Assembly (NCBI GenBank): GCA_947500035.1
Contig: CANMQP010000018.1
Span: 124,001-188,000, forward strand
Source: an uncultured Kiloniellaceae bacterium
Lineage (GTDB): Bacteria > Pseudomonadota > Alphaproteobacteria > Kiloniellales > Kiloniellaceae
Direction: 5' to 3'
Length of the DNA: 64,000 nt
Positions 26,578 to 33,694 of the stretch are shown piece by piece. A program made the position numbers and the translations under genes. The notes below the pieces were generated by a model that worked only from the letters and a program-made list of their open reading frames with translations, ran no database searches and was not told where the DNA came from. The stretch's first letter is position 1, and each line of letters begins with the position of its first letter.

Positions 26578-27040
26578 ACACTTTCTTTGCGGCACATGCT
26601 AAAGCCCCGTTTGGCGGTCTCGACAATTCCGGTATGAATCGCGAGGGCGGAAGAGAGGCCGTCCGCGACCATCAGATCACAAAACTGACGCAGATGATTT
26701 GGACGTAAGCGGCTCTTCGTTCGAGACGCCACATCTATCCCTTTGGGCTCATTGCAGACACTCACTGCATTGCCGATATAGTTCGTTGCCAAAACTACTT
26801 TGATATTTGAGCCACGCGAATGATTGATCAGGGTCATTGATCAGGGTCAGGTCCATGATCAGGGTCAGGTCCAAAACTGTGATCAGGGTCAGGTCCAAAA
26901 CTGCAAAACTGTGATCAGGGTCAGGTCCAAAACTGTGCGCTAAACCTAAAGATATCCAGCACACCCTGAAACCCGGCTGCGCTTGCATTCCACGGCGCTA
27001 CCCTTCATCTCAATTCACCCGCCGATACCTCCTTATCACT
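26578..27040. other. Repeat-bearing intergenic stretch
   Basis: Between the MlrC-like gene and the palindromic element I see the tandem repeats at 26826-26936 and otherwise no supported gene. A minus-strand open frame at 26541-26837 overlaps both the MlrC end and the repeats and is rejected. Confidence 0.5.
26826..26936 (-). repeat. Tandem copies of the GGACCTGACCCTGATC repeat
   Basis: Five units begin with GATCAGGGTCA at 26826, 26839, 26857, 26881 and 26913. The last three share GATCAGGGTCAGGTCC followed by AAAACTGT; one carries an extra CAAAACTGT. On the minus strand the core reads GGACCTGACCC, the same core as the repeats at 20905, 28072 and 28107. Confidence 0.92.
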
Positions 27041-27319
27041 AGAGCATATTCCGATCATCCGGAATCATTTGACCGGGAAGATTTTTCGTTCTGATAAGGC
27101 GCGGCTCGCAATGCGATGCAGCGCATCGGATAAGAGCCGCAACGCAGTCAGAGCGTAAAAGAGCCCGGCCTACGGTGGGCCTTGAAGGCTCATCGGCGGC
27201 GTTGCGCTGCTTGCCCGATGCGGCGGCATCCGATGCGCTGCATCGCGCTTCACAACGCGCCTTGCCGAATGAGACTTCAAAGCCCATCAAACTGATCCCG
27301 TATGATCGGAACATGCTCT
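27041..27319. mobile_element. 279-bp palindromic MITE-like element
   Basis: The ends are near-perfect terminal inverted repeats: 27041-27058 and 27302-27319 match at 17 of 18 positions and start AGAGCAT. The similarity continues inward: both arms carry the block GCGATGCAGCGCATCGGAT in opposite orientation and an AAGGCGCG segment, around a centre near 27170-27190 (CCGGCCTACGGTGGGCC). The whole element is therefore an extended imperfect palindrome without transposase, flanked by CT/AG bases that extend the symmetry (CTAGAGC...GCTCTAG). It sits just upstream of the ParDE pair. A minus-strand open frame across it is considered accidental. Confidence 0.8.
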
Positions 27320-27377
27320 AGCTGTCAAAAGCGCGAAGTGACTTGTAGCCAAACCGTCGTTGCAAACCCAAGAATCT

Positions 27378-27400
27378 ATGCTATTTTACACCAATAGTAT
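27378..27400. promoter_or_regulatory. Candidate ParD operator/promoter
   Basis: ATGCTATT (27378-27385) and AATAGTAT (27393-27400) are a 7-of-8 inverted repeat with a 7-base spacer, 30 bases before the antitoxin start. TTGCAA (27360) and TATTTT (27382), 16 bases apart, could be the promoter, so the dyad would overlap its -10 box, as expected for antitoxin autoregulation. Confidence 0.5.
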
Positions 27401-27430
27401 GATTATCACCGCATTACTCGGGAGATAGAT

Positions 27431-27688
27431 TTGGGCACCACGCGCAAGACCATCACTCTGACCGAACAGCAGGATGCCTGGATCAAGGCCCAGATCGATG
27501 CGGGCGGCTTTACCAATGACAGTGAATACATCCGCGACCTGATCCGGCGGGATCAGGCCCGGCAACTGGATGTTGCCGCGATCCGGGCGGAATTGATCAA
27601 GGGCGAAGAAAGCGGCGAACCGCGCATTTTCGACGCTAATGAATTCAAAGACAAGATGACCGCCAGGCATGGCCGAAAAGCCCGCTGA
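27431..27688 (+). CDS. parD: ParD-family antitoxin
   Basis: An 85-residue protein with the ribbon-helix-helix start TRKTITLTEQQDAWIKAQIDAGGFTNDSEYIRDLIRRDQ-like pattern (residues 4-42), which binds DNA as a dimer, and an acidic/charged C-terminal tail (ELIKGEESGEP) that wraps the toxin in this family. It starts with TTG at 27431, with GGGAGATAG upstream. It overlaps the toxin gene by 20 bases. It should repress its own promoter through the dyad upstream and neutralise ParE. Confidence 0.88.
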   Translation: MGTTRKTITLTEQQDAWIKAQIDAGGFTNDSEYIRDLIRRDQARQLDVAAIRAELIKGEESGEPRIFDANEFKDKMTARHGRKAR

Positions 27689-27971
27689 GTTCCGGCTTTC
27701 GCCGGAGGCGGAAGGCGACCTGGAACAGATCTGGCTTCACACATTTGATGTCTGGGGGCTTGAGCAAGCCAATCGCTATGCCGACGAACTTGTAGAGGCC
27801 TTTGCTCGGCTCGCGCGCGATCCTTTCATCGGTGTTGCCTGTGCCGAAATTCGAGAGGGATACCGCCGAAGCGGAAGTGCGCAGCATATGATTTACTATC
27901 GGCTAACCTCCTATGGGATTGCCGTGATCCGCGTCCTGCACGGGCGCATGAACCCGCCGAACCACCTATAG
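27669..27971 (+). CDS. parE: ParE-family toxin (RelE/ParE superfamily)
   Basis: The 100-residue protein shows the ParE pattern: FRLSPEAEGDLEQIWLHT at the start, then AFARLARDPFIGVACAEIREGYRRSGSAQHMIYYRL, and VIRVLHGRMNPPNHL at the end (the common IxVLHxRMD-type ending). ParE toxins poison DNA gyrase; RelE relatives cleave mRNA, and sequence here favours ParE. It overlaps parD and has no further partner. It marks the left edge of the accessory island after the palindromic element. Confidence 0.88.
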   Translation: MAEKPAEFRLSPEAEGDLEQIWLHTFDVWGLEQANRYADELVEAFARLARDPFIGVACAEIREGYRRSGSAQHMIYYRLTSYGIAVIRVLHGRMNPPNHL

Positions 27972-28062
27972 CATAACGGGCAGTCGTAGATCCCTCCTGC
28001 AAATACGTGAAGTCAGTTTTCAGTTCTTACGTGAATCCTGTTGCCAAGATGTGTCACTGACG

Positions 28063-28145
28063 CACAAATTCGGACCTGACCCCGGCCACACCCCGGCCAC
28101 AAATTCGGACCTGACCCCGGCCACACAAACTACGACCTGACCCCA
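28063..28145 (+). repeat. Three tandem GGACCTGACCCC repeats
   Basis: Two copies of CACAAATTCGGACCTGACCC (followed by CGGCC) start at 28063 and 28098, 35 bases apart. A third, CACAAACTACGACCTGACCC starting at 28124, continues into AATTTT. They lie between the ParE and HEPN-like genes, which converge here. Confidence 0.92.
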
Positions 28146-28151
28146 ATTTTA

Positions 28152-29114
28152 TCACTCTCTCATCAACTTCTCCCACCTGTACGAACAGTAGCTGCACAAA
28201 TTGGGATGGTCGGGATTATACTCGTTCAGGTCAATGCGGGTGCCACACTGGCTGCATTCTCCGGCAATACTCTCCCCACATGAGAAACACACACTTGTTT
28301 CCCCGTCGTCCACGTATGTTTCTACCGCACACACAGGACAATCGCCGATGGGTGAGTGTAGGCCGTCTTTGGCCATCAAGTAAGCATCCAATTCGTAACT
28401 GACTTGAACAACCATCTCCATCATTTTTTCATGATCAATTTCGTTACCACATTGGAAACATTTACCGTCGACTTGCTCATGGTCGGTATTACTACTGTCA
28501 GCTTGACCTAAAAGAGACGACTGACATGCCGGGCATGACATTTCGTCTAAGCATTTCACAGCCGCTGGCCATTGCACGCCCTCCCAACTTTCCAAACAGC
28601 TTGCGCGAACTTTCTCAAAAGTCGCGCGTTCAGAGATTATGGTGTCCCATACGTCAGCCAAGTGTTCCTGAGGGTCTTCGTCCAATATTCTGAAAAAATC
28701 GACGACCATGGGGAAAGAGGAAGCGATTGCCTCTCCTAGTGCGCTCGCCGGCTCCCTAAGGTGGTGGTGTTCGAGACTATTCCTGAACTGTTGAAGCTGT
28801 TTAATGTTCACGTCTGGCCAAAGAAGGCCAAAGTCTTTGAAACGCTGTTGAAGTTGCCCGAGATCAACGGTGGCATAGCCCCAAACGACATGCTCGACGC
28901 CACCATCACCGTCGGGAACGGGTTTAAACTTAGCGCCAATGATTTCCATCGCATCCGCTTCTGGCGCAGCGCAAACCAAGCACTCTTTTGCAAGCAGTAA
29001 AAGACCAGCATAATAGTTGCGCGCAGCACTTAGCATCCGGTCATCAGTGCCAGTTTCAAAATCCTCTATACCGAGGGTTATTGACGTAACCGCATTCTCA
29101 AAAATTTCGGACAT
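28152..29114 (-). CDS. HEPN-like protein with three zinc ribbons
   Basis: The 320-residue protein is soluble. The N-terminal half is helical (SAARNYYAGLLLLAKECLV near residue 30) and contains RNSLEHHH (111-118), an R-x4-H arrangement like that of HEPN RNases. The C-terminal part has CxxC pairs at 194/197 with 219/222, 259/262 with 276/279, and 287/290 with 307/310, enough for three zinc ribbons. This suggests an RNA-acting or nucleic-acid-sensing protein. It has lower GC than the flanking operons and lies between repeat clusters, in an island with toxin-like genes. HEPN membership rests on one motif and the helical pattern, so it is tentative. Confidence 0.65.
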   Translation of the reverse strand: MSEIFENAVTSITLGIEDFETGTDDRMLSAARNYYAGLLLLAKECLVCAAPEADAMEIIGAKFKPVPDGDGGVEHVVWGYATVDLGQLQQRFKDFGLLWPDVNIKQLQQFRNSLEHHHLREPASALGEAIASSFPMVVDFFRILDEDPQEHLADVWDTIISERATFEKVRASCLESWEGVQWPAAVKCLDEMSCPACQSSLLGQADSSNTDHEQVDGKCFQCGNEIDHEKMMEMVVQVSYELDAYLMAKDGLHSPIGDCPVCAVETYVDDGETSVCFSCGESIAGECSQCGTRIDLNEYNPDHPNLCSYCSYRWEKLMRE

Positions 29115-29292
29115 GTCGTTACCAATTCGGGAACATCAGATAGCGTCGCTACTCCATCTCAAGCTCATTGCGCAACCAAAAAGCGAGGCGTAAATATCAT
29201 TTTTCGAGTCGTATAGTTGACCATAGTAGAGGCCTCCGCTTTCTAGGTTTTTAGGGACAAAGCTCCTAAGCTAATCAAATGGAGGCGAGGTA

Positions 29293-29352
29293 GGGCAGGT
29301 CCGAAATTATACGGCGAACCTAACTGCATCGCGCACAAATCTGGACCTGCCC
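29293..29352. repeat. Inverted pair of the GGACCTGCCC repeat
   Basis: GGGCAGGTCC (29293-29302) and GGACCTGCCC (29343-29352) are perfect inverted copies, with AAATT/AAAT next to each inside the loop. It is a variant of the GGACCTGACCC repeat, arranged as a hairpin between the HEPN-like and ASCH genes. Confidence 0.85.
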
Positions 29353-29411
29353 CCGACTACACCATCAAGTATTTGCGACCAGGTCTACTGGGGCGCTCCA
29401 CCCTAAAGCGG

Positions 29412-29843
29412 TCATGCTTGTCCATAGCGTTCGAACTGTTTGGCTTCAACGTAAGTGATTTTGGTTGCTACTTGAGGAATATGAGAAACACCACGAATTT
29501 TCCGAATACTAGCCAAGGGTACTGGCGTAATAGGTTCCACATTTGCCAACCGGATTGCGCATCCCATGTCACAGCCCCCAAAATAGTCAAAGAACAGGAT
29601 CTCGGAAACAGCTACTTCGTCCTTATACCGAGCCCACAATGCTTGTGGAGCGTCGTAGTCAATGGCAAAAACATTGGCTGTCGCAACTAGCGCGCCAATC
29701 GGGAGAGTTGCATAAATCCAAAGTCGCGAACCATCGGGCAGCGGCATGAATCGTCGCCGCAATTCCACTGTTTTGGCTCCTTCAACGATGTTCGCTGCAT
29801 GGTTAGACCTAATAGAAATCATTGCATGCGCGTCAGTATCCAT
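29412..29843 (-). CDS. ASCH/PUA-like domain protein
   Basis: The 143-residue protein begins MDTDAHAMISIRSNHAANIVEGAKTVELRRR, which is the opening of ASCH domains (the K-T-V-E-L-R-R element is typical), then a beta-barrel pattern with WIYATLPIGALVATANVFAID. ASCH domains belong to the PUA superfamily and bind RNA; some act as RNases or in tRNA/translation control. The gene overlaps the end of the 703-residue GNAT-PIN gene by 11 bases, so the pair is translated together. It could be the partner, regulator or substrate adaptor of the large protein. Confidence 0.75.
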   Translation of the reverse strand: MDTDAHAMISIRSNHAANIVEGAKTVELRRRFMPLPDGSRLWIYATLPIGALVATANVFAIDYDAPQALWARYKDEVAVSEILFFDYFGGCDMGCAIRLANVEPITPVPLASIRKIRGVSHIPQVATKITYVEAKQFERYGQA

Positions 29844-31944
29844 CTACCCATCCTAAATCGAATATCCTTTGGGCCGCTTCCGTTGCTATCACTGTTGTCG
29901 TTTGTAAATTTTGCGTTCCAGTTGCTTGAATTCGCTTCAGTTCGTTGAGCGGAACCGGTCGAGGAAAACGTAGTAGCGAACTGAAACCAGTCAATGTGAC
30001 TTCTTGACTCGTTGAGTAACGCTCGACCCCATCAAGAACCGTCTTTTTCATTTCCTTTTCGCTTATTTTGCTCTTTTCCTGCGTAACTACATTATCTACT
30101 CGTGCTGCCGCAACAACGGAACCCCGTCCACCCGTTCGAGACGATTCATAAAATAGAATAATTTGGTTTGCTACAAAACGGTTCTTGCTTCGCCCACTGC
30201 TGACATAAATCTTCTGAGATCGAAATACCCCTTCGAACTGCTCGAGCCAGTTCGTTTGGGCTGATGTTCCTAATAGTTGAGCAGCATATGTTTGAGCAAT
30301 TGGTTGGATAGATACACGACGACAATTTGATACAATCAGCGTTGGCGCAAGCGCTTTTTCAACCCTCACGAATTCATCTGGATTAGTTCGTAAAAGCTCA
30401 TCGAACCTGTTGAAGCTCTCGGGTAGCAGACCGGAACAGCGATCGCCATAAACCAATCTCATCTGATCGGCTGACTTTTGAAACCGGGACGGCGTGATAG
30501 GGGACCCGAGTGCCGCTTTTAAAAGCTCGTATCTGCGGTCATCTAACGTGAAACCGGCACGCAGCGCAACTTTGCGGGCAATGATTTGGCCGGGCGTATC
30601 TGCGAGCCGTATCAGACTAAAACCAGACCTCCCAACATTGTCGATTGCTTGATTGAGCAATGTATCCGCGACCAGTTCAGCCCTCGGCTGGTCATGATCA
30701 ACTAAAAGTAGCATTCGATGAGGATGCCCAAGTATATCCGGGGCGACCGACGCAAGCAGTGCAACCGTGTCATCGTCATCGTTTATCGCAGCAGTAAAAT
30801 ATCCAGCCGTCCGGGTCGCGTTCTCTTCAAAACAGCTCTCATCAAAACTCACATCTGTTAGTTTTTTTGCCAATTTCCTTGCTGTACTGGCGTCAATCTT
30901 GACTAGATGAAAGCCATCACCGCGAGCTGGTTCAAAGTCTTCCTGCAAAATTGTAGATGACAAAGCTTCGTGGAAGTCCTCCAACGCCACTACTTCCAAG
31001 CCCCATTTTTCTCGAATGAGTCTTCGATTTCTCAACAGCACACCGTCGCTAGTGACAAAAGCTGACGCATTTCCCAAAACACACTCAGCTATGTGTCGGC
31101 AATCGCTTCGTGCTTGCGGAGTATCAGCCTGTGAAGGTTTTTCGACTTCGAAAACCACTTTGTGGATTTCATCAGCCAAAGACTGAAGCTGTGTCCCCGC
31201 GCTGATGCGCAACCTTGGAAGAGCCTTAGCCACCTCAAACAGTGGGTCATGCTTCTCGGATGCGGCTTTTCGACTCAGTTCGCTGGAGAATTCTGACGTA
31301 ACTACAACTCGAGCCCTTCCATCAAGAGCCGCGGAGAATATCCCGGTTGCCATCAAGTACTGTGTCCTCCTCATTTTCACCAAATCGAAGAGGACATTGA
31401 TGTCAATTACCCATAAGTTCGATGCATTGTCAGAGCTGGGCCTGATAATTGATCGAGTGGCCGTTTCCAAAGGACTTAGCAAGCTTGGACTGACGAGAAG
31501 CCTCTCTCGGACAACAATTTCTCGATTCCGCGCTTTGCCACCTGGTTGCGTTCTCACCACCTCAAACTTGTTTTTCTGGTATAGTGCCTGAGCCGAGTGA
31601 AGATCCTTAGCTGGCTTAGCGGAAATTGCAAGGTATCCCTCTGCTTCCAGTTTGGCCACAATCGAATTTATTAAGGTTTGCGCCACTCCACAGCGAGTAT
31701 GATTCTGTGCAACTGCAACTGCCTGAATCCGCCCATTGGGAAATACGCCTCCGAATATAAGAAATCCAATTGGAATTTCCCTGTTGTTGTTATGATCAAC
31801 GGCAGCGATGAGTCGCCCACGCAATATAGCCTGCTGAAGACGGCTGCGCGGCCAAAACCCTATCTCGGTCTTATAATTGTCGGCAATGCTTACCAAGGCA
31901 TCGATATGCCCCATTAACGCATCAGGTCTTTCAACTATCTTCAT
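29833..31944 (-). CDS. GNAT-PIN-GNAT-PUA-like multidomain protein
   Basis: The 703-residue protein combines several domains. Residues 1-150 are an acetyltransferase (AVAVAQNHTRCGVAQTLINS is the acetyl-CoA loop). Residues 175-325 form a PIN-nuclease-like domain with acidic residues Asp181 (VIDINVLFDL), Glu218 (VTSEFSSEL), Asp281 (RSDCRHIAECVL) and Asp300 (AFVTSDGVLL). Residues 340-475 look like a second GNAT domain (IIARKVALRAGFTLDDRRYELL). Residues 570-660 have the strand pattern of a PUA/ASCH-like fold (KIYVSSGRSKNRFVANQIILF). I chose ATG 31944, downstream of a promoter with a dyad; the frame stays open 40 codons further. It overlaps the ASCH gene. PIN plus PUA suggests RNA as target. Confidence 0.7.
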   Translation of the reverse strand: MKIVERPDALMGHIDALVSIADNYKTEIGFWPRSRLQQAILRGRLIAAVDHNNNREIPIGFLIFGGVFPNGRIQAVAVAQNHTRCGVAQTLINSIVAKLEAEGYLAISAKPAKDLHSAQALYQKNKFEVVRTQPGGKARNREIVVRERLLVSPSLLSPLETATRSIIRPSSDNASNLWVIDINVLFDLVKMRRTQYLMATGIFSAALDGRARVVVTSEFSSELSRKAASEKHDPLFEVAKALPRLRISAGTQLQSLADEIHKVVFEVEKPSQADTPQARSDCRHIAECVLGNASAFVTSDGVLLRNRRLIREKWGLEVVALEDFHEALSSTILQEDFEPARGDGFHLVKIDASTARKLAKKLTDVSFDESCFEENATRTAGYFTAAINDDDDTVALLASVAPDILGHPHRMLLLVDHDQPRAELVADTLLNQAIDNVGRSGFSLIRLADTPGQIIARKVALRAGFTLDDRRYELLKAALGSPITPSRFQKSADQMRLVYGDRCSGLLPESFNRFDELLRTNPDEFVRVEKALAPTLIVSNCRRVSIQPIAQTYAAQLLGTSAQTNWLEQFEGVFRSQKIYVSSGRSKNRFVANQIILFYESSRTGGRGSVVAAARVDNVVTQEKSKISEKEMKKTVLDGVERYSTSQEVTLTGFSSLLRFPRPVPLNELKRIQATGTQNLQTTTVIATEAAQRIFDLGWVDGY

Positions 31945-31949
31945 GGTTG

Positions 31950-31991
31950 CTACACTTGTTTTGTTACACTTTGAATAAGTGTAGCGATCAA
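31950..31991 (-). promoter_or_regulatory. Promoter with operator dyad for the GNAT-PIN/ASCH pair
   Basis: Reading the minus strand, TTGATC (31986-31991) and TGTAAC (31963-31968) are 17 bases apart, as -35 and -10 boxes. Between them TACACTT and AAGTGTA half-sites (31965-31971 and 31978-31984 on the plus strand) form an inverted repeat, and a third copy lies at 31951-31957 just before the start codon. This looks like an autoregulated promoter. Confidence 0.5.
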
Positions 31992-32342
31992 TGCAACTAA
32001 TAGATGTTGAGCAACAGTGATCGTTTGGCAAAGGTTCACACATCAAATGCCACGCAATAGTCATCTTGTGATAAATCCGAAACGGGCGTCATTGTTTCCA
32101 CGAGAGTGCAGCGGACGATATCCATACTCGCATTACCGCTCGAACATCAGCCTGTTTTCGGAAATCCATTCGGCCATTCGCAAATGCGATGAATGACCAC
32201 AGCGAACTAACTCGTATCGTCGACAGCACTGCAAAAAACGCCCAGTAAGACCTTAGTCAGATATGCGCTAAGATATGGAGAAGGTCTGCTATCAAGATGA
32301 CTTTAATTTGTAAGCCGCCCTAAATCATGGCGTTCTCTCCAC
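31992..32342. other. Gene-free stretch right of the accessory island
   Basis: No supported gene, RNA or repeat was found between the GNAT-PIN promoter and the terminator at 32343. GC content rises again toward the TRAP operon. Confidence 0.4.
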
Positions 32343-32378
32343 AAAAAAGAGGCGCCCCATTCTCACGGGACGCCCCTC
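32343..32378 (-). terminator. Rho-independent terminator of the TRAP operon
   Basis: On the minus strand GAGGGGCGTCCC pairs with GGGGCGCCTC (one bulge) around an 8-base loop and is followed by six T residues. It lies about 150 bases downstream of the dctP stop and ends that operon. Confidence 0.8.
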
Positions 32379-32525
32379 TCACTCAGATCTTAGCTTATAG
32401 CAAAATGCGTTAAATCAGCCTCAAAACTCGCTGCCTCTCGATCAGCAACCTGCTGATCTCGCCAACTGCTTTCTTAGCGCAAGTTTTGAGATAATCCGAT
32501 TCAACGAAAACGCATTTCGCTGTAA

Positions 32526-33572
32526 TCACCCGTAACGGTACGGACGCCCTGCCTTCTCCATGGTGGCGTTGTAGTCCTTGAAGATCTGGACCACCTTGGC
32601 CTTGGTCTCGGATTCCGCGGCGATCTCGTCCCAGAACTTGACGGCGGCGGCTTCGACCTGTGCCCACTCCTCGTCGGGGATGGAGGTCAGTTCCATCTTG
32701 GTGCCCTTGGTGCGCAGATGGGCTTCGCCGCCCCAGTACCACCACTGACGGTAATAGTGCGAGCTGTCCATGGTCAGCTTGAGCAGCTCTTTCAGGTGAT
32801 CGGGCAGCTCGTTGTAGCGGTCCATGTTGGCGAAGAAGGACCCCGCCCAGGCGCCGGAGATGTTGTTGGTCAGGAAGTAGTTGGTCACGTCCGCCCAACC
32901 CACCGTGTAGTCCTCGGTGATGCCCGACCAGGCGATACCGTCGAGCTCGCCGGTCTGTACGGCGACTTCGATGTCTTCCCAGGGCAGGGTCACGGGGATG
33001 ACGCCGAACTGGGTCAGGAAGCGGCCCGCCGTCGGGAAGGTGAAGACCCGCTTGCCCTTCATGTCCTCCAGGCTGCGGATCGGATCCTTGGTGGCGAAGT
33101 GGCAGGGATCCCAGGCACCGGCCGAGAGCCATTTGACGCCGACCTTGGAGTACTCTTCATCCCAGATCTCGCCCAGGCCGTACTGGTTGAAGAGCACCGG
33201 CACGTCCAGCGAATAGCGCGAGGCGAAGGGGAAGTAGCCGCCGAAGACCGTGACTTCGGTCGGCGAAGCCATGGAATCGTCGTCGGACTGCACCGCGTCG
33301 ATGGTGCCCTTCTGCATGGCGCGGAACAGCTCGCCGGTCGGCACCAGCTGGTCGGCGAAGAAGAGCTCGATCTCCATCTCGTCGCCGGCGACCTTGTTGA
33401 AGGAATCGATGGCGGGCTTGATCACGTGCTCGGCCAGCGCCGGTCCGGCATAGGTCTGCATGCGCCATTTTATCTTGGACTGCGCGTGCACGGCGGGCGC
33501 GGCCAGCGCGGAGGCACCGGCGGCGACACCGGCGATCCCGGCGCCTTTCAGAAACTTACGTCTGTCGGTCAT
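32526..33572 (-). CDS. dctP: TRAP transporter substrate-binding protein (DctP-type)
   Basis: The 348-residue protein begins with a twin-arginine signal (TDRRKFLKGAGIAGVAAG) and APAVHAQ cleavage site, so it is exported folded. The mature part matches DctP-family receptors for organic or keto acids: IKWRMQTYAGPALAEHVIKP, QKGTIDAVQSDDDS, the KGKRVFTFPTAGRFLTQFG block containing the conserved ligand-binding Arg, and QTGELDGIAWSGITEDY. The Tat signal and the QTY..GP start resemble the TakP-like subgroup. It is encoded last in the operon, after dctM and dctQ, with 122 bases between. Confidence 0.93.
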   Translation of the reverse strand: MTDRRKFLKGAGIAGVAAGASALAAPAVHAQSKIKWRMQTYAGPALAEHVIKPAIDSFNKVAGDEMEIELFFADQLVPTGELFRAMQKGTIDAVQSDDDSMASPTEVTVFGGYFPFASRYSLDVPVLFNQYGLGEIWDEEYSKVGVKWLSAGAWDPCHFATKDPIRSLEDMKGKRVFTFPTAGRFLTQFGVIPVTLPWEDIEVAVQTGELDGIAWSGITEDYTVGWADVTNYFLTNNISGAWAGSFFANMDRYNELPDHLKELLKLTMDSSHYYRQWWYWGGEAHLRTKGTKMELTSIPDEEWAQVEAAAVKFWDEIAAESETKAKVVQIFKDYNATMEKAGRPYRYG

Positions 33573-33694
33573 ATCCTGTTCTCCCTTGTTATCGGACCGG
33601 CCTCGATCAGGCCGATCCCCCTGTCAAAAAAGTTAACTCACTTTACCAACTCCGGACGTTACTTCCCCAAAAACAAAACCCGTCCGGTTCTTCA

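Noticed and set aside
26541..26837. 98-codon minus-strand frame after the MlrC-like gene
   Set aside because: It overlaps the end of mlrC and the tandem repeats and has no recognisable domain; possibly a remnant, but not supportable.
27039..27314. 91-codon minus-strand frame over the palindromic element
   Set aside because: It coincides with the repeat element, and its sequence follows the palindrome rather than protein constraints.
26826..28145. Possible CRISPR array from the clustered repeats
   Set aside because: Units are directly joined or irregularly spaced, without unique spacers of constant length, and no cas genes are near.
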